This document shows, one piece after another, positions 1 to 8,325 of a stretch of DNA of 19,023 nucleotides. The notes under the pieces are model-generated. The model did no database searches. It saw only the letters and a program-made list of their open reading frames with translations, and was not told where the DNA came from. This DNA comes from JBCBEX01 sp038528235 (GTDB lineage: Bacteria > Bacteroidota > Rhodothermia > Rhodothermales > Rubricoccaceae). Location: assembly GCA_038528235.1 (NCBI GenBank), contig JBCBEX010000083.1:1-19023 (forward strand). Direction: 5' to 3'. The translations under genes and the position numbers were made by a program. Each line of letters begins with the position of its first letter. Positions within the stretch are counted from its first letter, which is position 1.

Positions 1-3000
1 CGGGCAGGGTCGACGAGTTCCAGCAAGAAATCGACGGCGGCGTCACCTTCATCAAAGACGCCGACAGTGAGCACGACGTTGACGGCGTCGCCCTGGAGAA
101 CGACGCTGGAGATTCCCGTGTCGTTCTGCTCGTCGTCGGAGGCGGTACCGTTGAACACGCCTTCTATGCCGCTGCCTACGAGCGAGGGCGCACGGGTGTC
201 GGGGGCGGGTGCCAGGAGGCTGATCGAGATACGCTCGACCGTGCCCGCTTGGTCTTGCGCGATGACCTCGCCGCTCCCGTCCTCGTCTGGGGCGATCCGC
301 TGAACGAGGTAGCTCACGCTCTCCTGCGTTCCAGGGGCATAGTCAGCGACGTTCAAAGAAAGGTTTGTTGCGGTGTCGCTCAGGCGGAGGTCGGCCAGTC
401 CTGACTCGGTGGCACGAACTGAGCCAGCGAACACACCGTCCTGCACGCTGCCGACGAGCAGCAGCCCCGACGTGGAAGCGACGAGCGGCACGTCGATGAC
501 GTTGTTGTCGTTGTTGATCTCGGTGCCGCCGATGAACTGGTCAAGCGCTTTGAAGCGGACCTCGGCGCTGGTGCTGGTCGTGACGAAGCTGAACGTCGCC
601 GATACGGAGTCGCCAGGGGCGAGGGCTCCCACCTCGATGCGGTTGGGTGTGACTTCGGCGTCGATCTCGTTGATCGTCTGCACGCGCGACAGTGTGAACC
701 GCTCGGTCCCAACGTTCTCGACCCAGACCTGGACGGTCCCTTCAGTCTCGCTTGCGAAGACTGGAGCCTCCGCACGCAGTTCGAGGTCGTAGAGCGACGG
801 TGGGATCTCGATGGCGACGGTGCGCTCGTTGCCCGCCACATCGATGGCGACAAGCCTGGCCGTCCCCGGCTGCTCGGTGTTGACGCTGGCGATCTCGAAG
901 GCGATCTCGGTGTCTCCGAGTGCGACGTCGCCCAACTCGACGGTCACGTTGGCCGTATTGTCGATCACGACGGAGACGAGGCCGAGGTCGTCAGCGGCCA
1001 GTTCCGACGCAGTGCCCGAGAGGCTTGTCCCGTCCAACTCAACGGTGACGAACGGCGCTGTGGCGTCCGTCGGCGGTGCGGCCAGGTCGAACGATACGTC
1101 GTTCTGGAGGCCTTTCACGTCGGTGGCACGGAGCAGCGCGGAGCCTGAGCGCGACACGTCGACGAGGCGCACGCGGTAGGCGATGGGTGTCGTTAGGCCT
1201 GGCGAAAATGCGTCGATGTCCAGCACGAGGTTGTCCGCGTCGAGGAGGGCCACGGTCGCCAAGCCCGTGTCATCGAGGCGATCCTCGGCGATCTCGCCCG
1301 CCACGAAAAACCGCTCCGCAGCTTGCGTGAGGCGCGGGGCGAGGATGTCTTCCTGCGGCACCTCGATCTGGACAAACACAGCAGCTTCATTGCCGCGCCC
1401 ATCGGCGACGAGCACGGTGCCGCTGGCCACGGCGGCGGCGTCGATGGGGGCAAGCGTGAACGTGACTGTGGTGGCACCGGGCGCGAACGCGTCGCTCACG
1501 AGGCCGAGGTTGGTCGCGTCGCCGCCGAGCGCAATCGAGGCAATGCCAGCGCCGATGTCGGTGGCGAGGCCGGTGTAAGTCTGCGCGGCGCGTTCGACCT
1601 CGCCCGTGATCTGGGGCGGGGTGTTGTCATTGCCTGGGACCACGAGCGTGTTCGTCACAAACTCGATGGGGGCGAGCAGTTGGTCCCGGACGGTCTCTGC
1701 CTCCGTGAGTGAGAGATTGGGCACCTCTGGAACTGCGCGGCGAATGAGCTTCATAAACCGGAGGTCGCCGTTGAGGAAGTAGGCTTCGGCTTCACGGGGG
1801 TCCGTGGAGCGCATGGTCACCTCTTCGGAGGCAGGCTTCTGCTCGAAGTACATGTTGCCAAAGTTGCCGATCGCCTGGCCATCGCCGGAGCAGTTTTGGA
1901 TCGACGGCGTGCGGTCGTCCTCGTAGTACGAGTAGGGCAGCGGCTCGGGGAGGTTGTTGTCGCTCTCCCACACGCCTACCATCGAGCCCTGGCTGCCGAT
2001 GAGGTAGTCCCATTCCAGATACTCCGTCTCGAAGATGTCGTCTTCGGGGTCCGTGGCATAGTCCGGTTCGCCGTCGACCGTGACGCCGCTCGGGCGGAGG
2101 TTGCTGTAGTAGGTCATGCCCACCGCGCCCTCGCTGAGGTCGTACCACATCGAGGCGCCCGGGGTCTGGTGCATCGTGTGGGCCATCTCGTAGACCATGT
2201 ACTTCTCGTACAGCCGGTAGAGCACGTGGTTGTACCCGCCGGAGTTGTAGCCCTGGGCGTAGCGCAGCGCACGCAGGGGGCCATCCTTCTGCACGCCCAG
2301 AGTGCCGCGTTCAGCGCTGCCAGTCCAGATCGTGCGGCCACAGCCGAAGCGCGAGCCGGTGTAATCGGGCCGCGAAGCGTACTTGATCCGGTCCAGGACG
2401 TCCGGCCCCATCGTCCCGCTGGCGTCGGCGAACTGCATCTCGCGCTGGATCCAGCGGTCTTCGAACGAGGTGCGATAGTAGGCCGTCTCTACGGGGCTGT
2501 ACTCGGGGTTGGCCGCGAGGTAGTCGCCGAGGTTGTGGTTGTTGGGCTCGGCGTGGAATTGGTCGTAGTGCGTGCCCGTGAAGTCGTAGTCCTCGGGAAA
2601 GTCGCCCGCGAGGAGGTTGAAGTCGTAGTCAACGAGGTCGAAGCCCGCGCTCTGGTCGAGCTCGACCGCCGGGACGTAGAGGTAGACGTAGCGCCCTTCG
2701 AAGACGACTTCCTGGATGTTTTCGGAGGAGAAGGGCGGGGGTTGCGCGGCGAGGTCGGCCTGCTCACCGAAGAAGCGCGCCATCAGCACAATCTCGTCGT
2801 CGGCGTCTAGCGCGGGATCTGGGTCTACGGGGACGTAGGGCGTGATGCGCGGGTTGGGGTAGTCCTGCGGCGCCGTGTAGTGGTGGATCTCGTCGACTTC
2901 GTGGAACTCGGGGTAGAGGTCGATGGGATACGCGAGGCCACGGTCCAGAAGCGCCCGTTCATCGATCTGGATGGGGCAATGGAACCAATCGCTGCCCGTC

Positions 3001-3161
3001 CAACTGTAGCAGACGGGAGCCGTCACCCTAGCGCCCAGGAGTACGGGCGTGTCGCTACCCTCTAGGACGAGTGGGCGAAAGTCGTCAGACTGTGCGAGCG
3101 CGGTAGGAAGGAGGGCGAGGACAACGGCGACCAGGAGCAGGGGCGCGAGTCGGGGGGGCAT
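1..3161 (-). CDS. Giant secreted repeat protein, third copy of a tandem paralogue array (3' end cut by window edge)
   Basis: This reading frame is open from an ATG at 3161 to the window edge (1053 codons seen), so the C-terminus is missing. Residues 1-23 form a signal peptide (Leu/Val/Ala core ending in ALAQ). The unassigned N-terminal domain (about 24-512) matches the neighbour starting at 8133 without indels as far as MAHxMHxTPGASMWxDL at residue 326. It carries the same four cysteines (in PVCYSW, HCPIQ, GCGRT, QNCSGD). Next come three beta-sandwich-like repeats of about 95 residues, a CARDB-like domain (about residues 790-900) and parts of two more repeats, in the same order as the neighbour. 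A terminator-like hairpin lies upstream at 3270-3308, so it probably has its own promoter in 3162-3269, although no convincing promoter is visible. The role is probably a surface or released protein. A T9SS sorting domain is expected beyond the edge but not seen. Confidence 0.9.
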   Translation of the reverse strand, partial: MPPRLAPLLLVAVVLALLPTALAQSDDFRPLVLEGSDTPVLLGARVTAPVCYSWTGSDWFHCPIQIDERALLDRGLAYPIDLYPEFHEVDEIHHYTAPQDYPNPRITPYVPVDPDPALDADDEIVLMARFFGEQADLAAQPPPFSSENIQEVVFEGRYVYLYVPAVELDQSAGFDLVDYDFNLLAGDFPEDYDFTGTHYDQFHAEPNNHNLGDYLAANPEYSPVETAYYRTSFEDRWIQREMQFADASGTMGPDVLDRIKYASRPDYTGSRFGCGRTIWTGSAERGTLGVQKDGPLRALRYAQGYNSGGYNHVLYRLYEKYMVYEMAHTMHQTPGASMWYDLSEGAVGMTYYSNLRPSGVTVDGEPDYATDPEDDIFETEYLEWDYLIGSQGSMVGVWESDNNLPEPLPYSYYEDDRTPSIQNCSGDGQAIGNFGNMYFEQKPASEEVTMRSTDPREAEAYFLNGDLRFMKLIRRAVPEVPNLSLTEAETVRDQLLAPIEFVTNTLVVPGNDNTPPQITGEVERAAQTYTGLATDIGAGIASIALGGDATNLGLVSDAFAPGATTVTFTLAPIDAAAVASGTVLVADGRGNEAAVFVQIEVPQEDILAPRLTQAAERFFVAGEIAEDRLDDTGLATVALLDADNLVLDIDAFSPGLTTPIAYRVRLVDVSRSGSALLRATDVKGLQNDVSFDLAAPPTDATAPFVTVELDGTSLSGTASELAADDLGLVSVVIDNTANVTVELGDVALGDTEIAFEIASVNTEQPGTARLVAIDVAGNERTVAIEIPPSLYDLELRAEAPVFASETEGTVQVWVENVGTERFTLSRVQTINEIDAEVTPNRIEVGALAPGDSVSATFSFVTTSTSAEVRFKALDQFIGGTEINNDNNVIDVPLVASTSGLLLVGSVQDGVFAGSVRATESGLADLRLSDTATNLSLNVADYAPGTQESVSYLVQRIAPDEDGSGEVIAQDQAGTVERISISLLAPAPDTRAPSLVGSGIEGVFNGTASDDEQNDTGISSVVLQGDAVNVVLTVGVFDEGDAAVDFLLELVDPA

Positions 3162-3269
3162 GGGGCTCGAGGAGGGGACGGGCGAGGGTGAGGTTTGGGC
3201 GGGGACACTGACGAGGGAGTACCCCGGAAATTGGTTGTTTACACAGGAGGGCAAGAATACAGTTGCAAA

Positions 3270-3308
3270 GCGGCTTGAGGCTAGCCGTTCGCGCTAGTCT
3301 CAAGCCGC
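3270..3308 (-). terminator. Hairpin terminator after the 1599-aa paralogue
   Basis: A 16-base inverted repeat (3270-3285 with 3293-3308) pairs completely, with one G-U wobble, around a 7-base loop. It begins 25 bases after the TAG at 3334-3336. On the minus strand the stem is followed by TTTG and then a T-rich stretch, so the T-run is short. Its length and position between two long genes fit a transcription terminator that separates the paralogues. An mRNA 3'-end stabilising hairpin is the alternative. Confidence 0.6.
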
Positions 3309-3333
3309 TCGGCCGGTGAAGAAAGTCTGGGGA

Positions 3334-6300
3334 CTAGCGAATCACCGTAAAGCGGCCGGCCTCGGCCTGGGTCGCCGTTTCGACGCGCCAGATATAGACG
3401 CCGCTCGGCCATCGGCGGGCGTCAACGCTGAGGTCATGCCAGCCAGCAGACAGCGTCCCGTCGTGCACGAGCGCGACGCGTCGCCCGGTCAGGTTGTACA
3501 CGGCGATGCGCGCGGCGCTCTCGGTCGCAACGTGGAAGCGCAACGTAGCGGTGGCAGTGACCGGGTTGGGGTACGCACGGACGGAGAGGGTCCCGTCCGA
3601 AGGCGCAGCCTCGGTAGAGGTGCTCAGCGAGGAGAGCGGCGCTTCAGCGGCCAACGAACTCGACAATGCCTCGCTCTCGTCGTCAGGGGCAGTGTGTGCG
3701 GCGTCGTTGGCTGCGGCGTCCGTCGCCTGCTCCAAGCTAGGCTTCCCAGAAGCGGAATCGTCTGCAGGCGTCGCGGCGTCCGTCTGAGGCTTTTCGCCAG
3801 ACGGAGCTTCTGTGGTCGCCTCCCGGTCGTCAGACGCGTGGCTAGCTGGCTCGGTCGCATCCGCGGCGACCGCATCCGTCTCGGTGCTGGGCTTGCCACC
3901 CTCCGCGGCATCCGCTACTGCGTCAGCCGAAGCCAGGTCCTCGGTGTGGCGTTGGCCCGCGTCAGCATCCTCGTCGCTGGCGAGGGACGAGGCGGCGCGG
4001 CCCCGCGAGAGGAACGTGCTCCCCTCGTTGCCCGCCATGTCCGTGGCGACCACCGTTCCGCTCGTCGGCTGCGCGGGGTCTGCGGCCGAAAGCTTGAACG
4101 TCACAACTGGATCGCCGGGCGTAAAGGGGTCCACGTCAAGGACCATGTTGACGGCATCGTTGGAGAGCGTCACCGACGCGATGCCGGTGTCGTTGGGCTG
4201 GTCGTCCGTCGCGGTGCCCTCGTAGGCGCGGCGGCGGAACGTGCCAGTGATCGCGGGCGCGCTCGTGTCGTTGCCAGCGAGCACCAGCGCCACTTCGTAG
4301 ATCGCCACGTTGCCTTCCACGTCGGTCGCCTCCACGGTGCCGGAGCCTGACTGGCCCTCGTCGACTAGGGTGACAGCAAAGCCGACGTCAGAAGCGCCTG
4401 GGCTGAACGGATCTACGGACAGGGTCACGTTGGTGGCACCGCTGGCTAGCACGATGCTCGCCACCCCGGTGTCGTTAGCCCCCGTCTCGGACGCTGTGCC
4501 GTCGAATCGGGGAACGGACCCGTTGAGGGTCACGCTCCCGTCGATGACAGGAGGGGCCACGTCTCCGCCCTCATACATAAGCGCGATGGTGACCTCGTTG
4601 TTGTCCAGGTCGCTCTCTCCGCGACGGATCTGGGTGTCCTGCGCCTGGAAAAAGACTTCGGCATTCGGCCCTGCGTTGCTGAAGGCGAACACGGCGTCAC
4701 CCGAAGCGCCTGCCGCGATCTCACCGATCACCTGCGTCGACTGCTGCAGCGACACGTCCTGCGAGGACTTGACGACGACGCGCACCGCTGGCATCGCGTT
4801 CGCGCCGATGTTGCTGACGGTCACCGTGATGGTTCCGTCGGTTGCGCCTGCGAACGCGTAGCTGGCCGTCGCCGCGATGTCGTAGTCGGGGAGCGGAGCG
4901 ATGTCGAGGGCCACGTCAAGGCCACCCGTGTTACCGGCCACGTCGGTAGCTTCGACTCGCCCCGAACCCGGCTGCGAAGGATCGGTGAGCGTCACGGTGA
5001 ACGTTGTCGTTGCATCGCCCGCGTCGAAGGGGTCAACGACCAGCGTGAGGTTGGTCGCGCCCGCGCTGAGGGTCACCGAGGCGAGCCCTGTATCGTTCTG
5101 CTGGTCGTCCGATGCGGTCCCCTCGAACGTGCCATCTGCTGTAGTGCCCGCGAGCACAGGGGCTTGCGAATCGGCGCCAGGGGCGAGCAGCGACACAGGC
5201 AGCAGCTCTTCATTGCCCGATTGGTCCGTTGCGATTAGCGTCCCGCTTCCGTCGAGCGCCGGATCGATGCGTTCGACTGTATAGGCCACAGAGGCCGTCG
5301 TGCCGGGCGTGAATGGATCGGTTGTGAGTGTGAGGTTTGTCGCATCCGGGCTCAGTACTAGGCTGGCTAGCCCGTCGTCCGAGGCGCGCGCCGTGCCCGT
5401 GAATGCGTCGCCCTGCACATCGCCCACCAGGACGATGCCCGAAGCGGACGGCACGAAGAAGACATCGACGAGGTTGTTGGCGTTGTCGATCTCGTTGCCG
5501 CCGATGAACTGGTCGATGGCTTTCAACTGCACCGAGCCCGTGGGCGCGGCATTCGTAAAGGTGAACACAACCTCGGCCGAGTCGCCGGGCGCTAGCTCGC
5601 CCACGGTGATCCGATTGGGGTCGACCTCGACGTCGGTTTCCTTCTTCGTCTGGACGCGCGCAAGTGTGAAGCGCTCCGTTCCGATGTTGGAGAGCCACGC
5701 CGTCACAGTGCCACTGTCCTCGGTCGTGAAGACTGGGGCCTCCGCACGCAAGTACAGGTCGTAGATCGACGGAGGGATGTCGATGGCGTAGTCGGTGACG
5801 TTGCCAGCGAGATCGGTGACTCGTATCGTCCCGGTACCGGCCTCGGTGGCCTCGACACTCGTGGCGGTGAAGGCCACGGTCTGGGCACCCTCGTCGAACG
5901 GATCGACCTCGACGGTCACATTCGTCGTGCCCACCACTTCGATAGTGGCGATGCCCAGGTCATTGGGCTGGGTCTCCGTGATCGTGCCTTCGAGGATGGT
6001 GCTCTCACGCTCGGCAGCGACCACCGGAGCCGTGGCATCCGTCGGCGGTGCAGCCATGGAGATCGCCTCGTTGGTGCGGAGTCCTTGCACGTCGTCCACG
6101 CGCAGCGTGCCAGAGCCCGGTTGCGTCACGTCGATCAGGCGAATGCGGAAGGCGACGGGCTCGGTGGTGCCGACCGTGAACGGGTCGGCATCGAACGCCA
6201 AATTGCTCGCGCCAACAAGCGCGATGGACGCTAGCCCTGTGTCATCAAGGCGGTCGTCGGAGGCTTCGCCCGTCAGGAAGATGCGGTCCGTCGTGCTCGT

Positions 6301-8133
6301 GACGCGCGGAGGCAGCACGTCGTCCTGTGGCACGCCAATCTCGACGAAGACATCGGAGGCGTTGCCACGCTCGTCGGTGACCACGACGGTGCCGCTCGCG
6401 TCCTGGTTCGGGTTGATCGGCGTGAGCGTGAACGTGGCCGAAGCTGCACCTGGGGCGAAGGGCGACACGTTGAGCGCGAGGTTGCTCGCGTCGTCTGCGA
6501 GGGCGATGCTGGAAAGCCCAGCGCCGATGTCGGTGGCCGTGCCAGCGTAGGTCTGCGCGGGACGGTCGACGCTGCCCTCTATCTGAGGTGGCGTGGCGTC
6601 GTTGCCGGGCACGATGAGCGTGTTGACGGCAACCTCAACGGGGGCTTGTAGCTGGTCGCGGATCGCCGAGGCCTCGGCGAGCGAAAGCCCGGGTACCTCC
6701 GGCACGGCGCGGCGGATAAGGCGCATGTAGCGCAACGAGCCGTCGAGGAAGTAGGCCTCGGGCTCGCGCGGGTCTGTGGAGCGCATGGTCACCTCATCGG
6801 AGGCAGGCTTGGGCTCGAAGTAGGTATTGCCGAAGTTGCCGTAGGCCATCCGATCGCCCGAGCAGTTCTGGATGTCCGGGTTCGTGTCGTCTTCGTAGTA
6901 CGAGTTCGGTTGGAGCGTAGTGATGTTCGTCTCGGCTTCCCACACGCCCACCATCGAGCCCTGGCTGCCGATCAGGTAGTCCCACTCCAGGTAGGCCTCG
7001 GTGAAGATGTCCTTCTCCGGGCTGGTGGCGTAGTCGGGGACGCCGTCGACCGTGACGCCGCTCGGGTGGAGGTTGCTGTAGTAGGTCATGCCCGTCGCCG
7101 ACGGCGCGAGGTCGTACCACATGGACGCACCCGGCGTCTGGTGCATCGTGTGGGCCATCTCGTAGACCATGTACTTCTCGTACAGCCGGTAGAGGATGTG
7201 GTTGAAGCCGCCGGAGTTGTAGCCCTGGGCGTAGCGGATGGCGCGCAACGGCCCGTCCTTCTGAATTCCCAGGGTGCCGCGCTCGGCGCTGCCCGTCCAG
7301 ATGGTGCGACCGCAGCCCACACGCGAGCCATTGTAGTCGGGCCGGGACGACACCTTCACACGGTCGAGGATGTCGGGGCCGTAGGTGCCCCCCGCGTCGG
7401 CGAATTGCAGCTCACGTTGGATCCATCGATCCTCGAAGCTCAGCCGGTAGTATTCCGTCTCGACCGGGCTGTACTCCGGGTTGGCCGCGAGGTAGTCGCC
7501 GGTGTTGTGGTTGTTGGGCTCGGCGTGGTACTGGTCGAAGTGGTCGCCGGTGAAGTCGTAGTCGTCGGGGAAGTCGCCCGCTAGGAGGTTGAAGTCGTAG
7601 TCGACGAGGTCGTAGCCCGCGCTCTGGTCAAGCGCGACCGAGGGGACAAACAGGTAGACGTAGCGTCCTTCGAAGGCCAGTTCCTCGATATCCTCCGGCG
7701 AGAAAGGCGGAGGCTGCGCGGCGAGGTCGGCCTGCTGGCCGAAGAAGCGCGCCATCAGCACCAACTCGTCATCGGCATCGAACGACAGGTCCGAGTCGAA
7801 CGGCACCGTCGGCTCCATGCGCGGATTGGGATAGTCCTGCGGCGCGGTGTAGTGGTACACCGAGTCGACGTCGTAGAACTCCGGCCGGAGGTCGCGCCGG
7901 TAGGCCGAGCCGCGGTCGATGTAGTCGCGCTCATCGATCTGGAGCGGACACTGGGCCCATGCCGTTCCACTCCACGAGTAGCAGACGGGGGCCGTCACCG
8001 CCGCGCCGAGCAGGGAGGGGGTGTCTGCGCCGGTGAGGACGAGCGGCCGAAAGTCATCGGTCTGCGCGTGGAGCCCGGAGGCGCCGAGGCAGAGAAGCAG
8101 CGTGGTACAAAACGCAGTCGAGAGAAAACGCAT
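3334..8133 (-). CDS. Giant T9SS-exported repeat protein, second paralogue (1599 aa)
   Basis: I start at the ATG at 8133, because it places a typical signal peptide (ending LHAQ) at the N-terminus as in both paralogues. The frame stays open to 8205 but adds 24 residues ahead of the signal. Layout: signal 1-24; unassigned N-terminal domain to about 512, with QIDER, DDELVLMARFFG and MAHTMHQTPGASMWYDL (326-342); three roughly 95-residue repeats; CARDB-like domain (about 790-902); two repeats; second CARDB-like domain (about 1084-1192); two repeats; acidic Ala/Asp/Thr/Ser linker (about 1377-1515); type A T9SS sorting domain (about 1520-1599) with YPNP, VYNLTGRR and WPSGVYIWR. The mature protein has only four cysteines (51, 62, 274, 424). 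Repeats share patterns such as DTGIASVTLS, ATNLTLxVDPF and TDxAGN. By the family rule for this sorting domain, the protein crosses the outer membrane by T9SS. The function of the N-terminal domain is unknown: adhesin, matrix protein or enzyme are all possible. Confidence 0.93.
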   Translation of the reverse strand: MRFLSTAFCTTLLLCLGASGLHAQTDDFRPLVLTGADTPSLLGAAVTAPVCYSWSGTAWAQCPLQIDERDYIDRGSAYRRDLRPEFYDVDSVYHYTAPQDYPNPRMEPTVPFDSDLSFDADDELVLMARFFGQQADLAAQPPPFSPEDIEELAFEGRYVYLFVPSVALDQSAGYDLVDYDFNLLAGDFPDDYDFTGDHFDQYHAEPNNHNTGDYLAANPEYSPVETEYYRLSFEDRWIQRELQFADAGGTYGPDILDRVKVSSRPDYNGSRVGCGRTIWTGSAERGTLGIQKDGPLRAIRYAQGYNSGGFNHILYRLYEKYMVYEMAHTMHQTPGASMWYDLAPSATGMTYYSNLHPSGVTVDGVPDYATSPEKDIFTEAYLEWDYLIGSQGSMVGVWEAETNITTLQPNSYYEDDTNPDIQNCSGDRMAYGNFGNTYFEPKPASDEVTMRSTDPREPEAYFLDGSLRYMRLIRRAVPEVPGLSLAEASAIRDQLQAPVEVAVNTLIVPGNDATPPQIEGSVDRPAQTYAGTATDIGAGLSSIALADDASNLALNVSPFAPGAASATFTLTPINPNQDASGTVVVTDERGNASDVFVEIGVPQDDVLPPRVTSTTDRIFLTGEASDDRLDDTGLASIALVGASNLAFDADPFTVGTTEPVAFRIRLIDVTQPGSGTLRVDDVQGLRTNEAISMAAPPTDATAPVVAAERESTILEGTITETQPNDLGIATIEVVGTTNVTVEVDPFDEGAQTVAFTATSVEATEAGTGTIRVTDLAGNVTDYAIDIPPSIYDLYLRAEAPVFTTEDSGTVTAWLSNIGTERFTLARVQTKKETDVEVDPNRITVGELAPGDSAEVVFTFTNAAPTGSVQLKAIDQFIGGNEIDNANNLVDVFFVPSASGIVLVGDVQGDAFTGTARASDDGLASLVLSPDATNLTLTTDPFTPGTTASVAYTVERIDPALDGSGTLIATDQSGNEELLPVSLLAPGADSQAPVLAGTTADGTFEGTASDDQQNDTGLASVTLSAGATNLTLVVDPFDAGDATTTFTVTLTDPSQPGSGRVEATDVAGNTGGLDVALDIAPLPDYDIAATASYAFAGATDGTITVTVSNIGANAMPAVRVVVKSSQDVSLQQSTQVIGEIAAGASGDAVFAFSNAGPNAEVFFQAQDTQIRRGESDLDNNEVTIALMYEGGDVAPPVIDGSVTLNGSVPRFDGTASETGANDTGVASIVLASGATNVTLSVDPFSPGASDVGFAVTLVDEGQSGSGTVEATDVEGNVAIYEVALVLAGNDTSAPAITGTFRRRAYEGTATDDQPNDTGIASVTLSNDAVNMVLDVDPFTPGDPVVTFKLSAADPAQPTSGTVVATDMAGNEGSTFLSRGRAASSLASDEDADAGQRHTEDLASADAVADAAEGGKPSTETDAVAADATEPASHASDDREATTEAPSGEKPQTDAATPADDSASGKPSLEQATDAAANDAAHTAPDDESEALSSSLAAEAPLSSLSTSTEAAPSDGTLSVRAYPNPVTATATLRFHVATESAARIAVYNLTGRRVALVHDGTLSAGWHDLSVDARRWPSGVYIWRVETATQAEAGRFTVIR

Positions 8134-8169
8134 CGCGCGCGAGAGAACGAAGAGAGGAGGACGCACAAG

Positions 8170-8222
8170 TGAGACATCAAATGCGAAGACCGACCGCCTG
8201 AGCACACGGTGTTGTTGTCTCA
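8170..8222 (-). promoter_or_regulatory. Inverted repeat in the leader of the 1599-aa paralogue
   Basis: TGAGACA at 8170-8176 and TGTCTCA at 8216-8222 form a perfect 7-base inverted repeat, 36 bases upstream of the ATG at 8133. The 39 bases between contain short further pairings (ACCG with CGGT). It could be a structured 5' leader or, less likely given the wide spacing, an operator. No promoter can be assigned with confidence in this 192-base intergenic region. Confidence 0.3.
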
Positions 8223-8252
8223 GATCGAGAAAACAGAGGGCCTAACGCAATT

Positions 8253-8314
8253 AAAAGTGCCAGAGAGCTAGTAGGCACAGAGCGTGCCAGGGTGCCTCAA
8301 GACGTAAGACACCC
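8253..8314 (-). terminator. Candidate terminator region after the 1803-aa paralogue
   Basis: Two hairpins follow the TGA at 8326-8328. The first, 8290-8314, has a 9-base stem with two G-U pairs and a 7-base loop, and starts 11 bases after the stop. The second pairs GTGCC with GGCAC (8257-8261 with 8274-8278, 12-base loop) and is followed on the minus strand by TTTT, the arrangement of an intrinsic terminator, although its stem is only 5 bases. An alternative pairing (8274-8278 with 8284-8288) competes with the second. Together they suggest that transcription of the upstream paralogue ends here. Confidence 0.35.
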
Positions 8315-8325
8315 CAGCACTTGGA

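Noticed and set aside
3316..4350. Long plus-strand reading frame (344 codons) opposite the 1599-aa gene, and similar ones at 1896-2810, 6910-7584, 8459-9316 and 14669-15496
   Set aside because: These are antisense shadows of high-GC genes with biased third positions. They have Arg/Val/Gly-rich composition, no recognisable domain, and lie wholly opposite well-supported genes.
8134..8205. 24-residue N-terminal extension of the 1599-aa protein
   Set aside because: The ATG at 8133 directly starts a typical signal peptide, matching the other copies.
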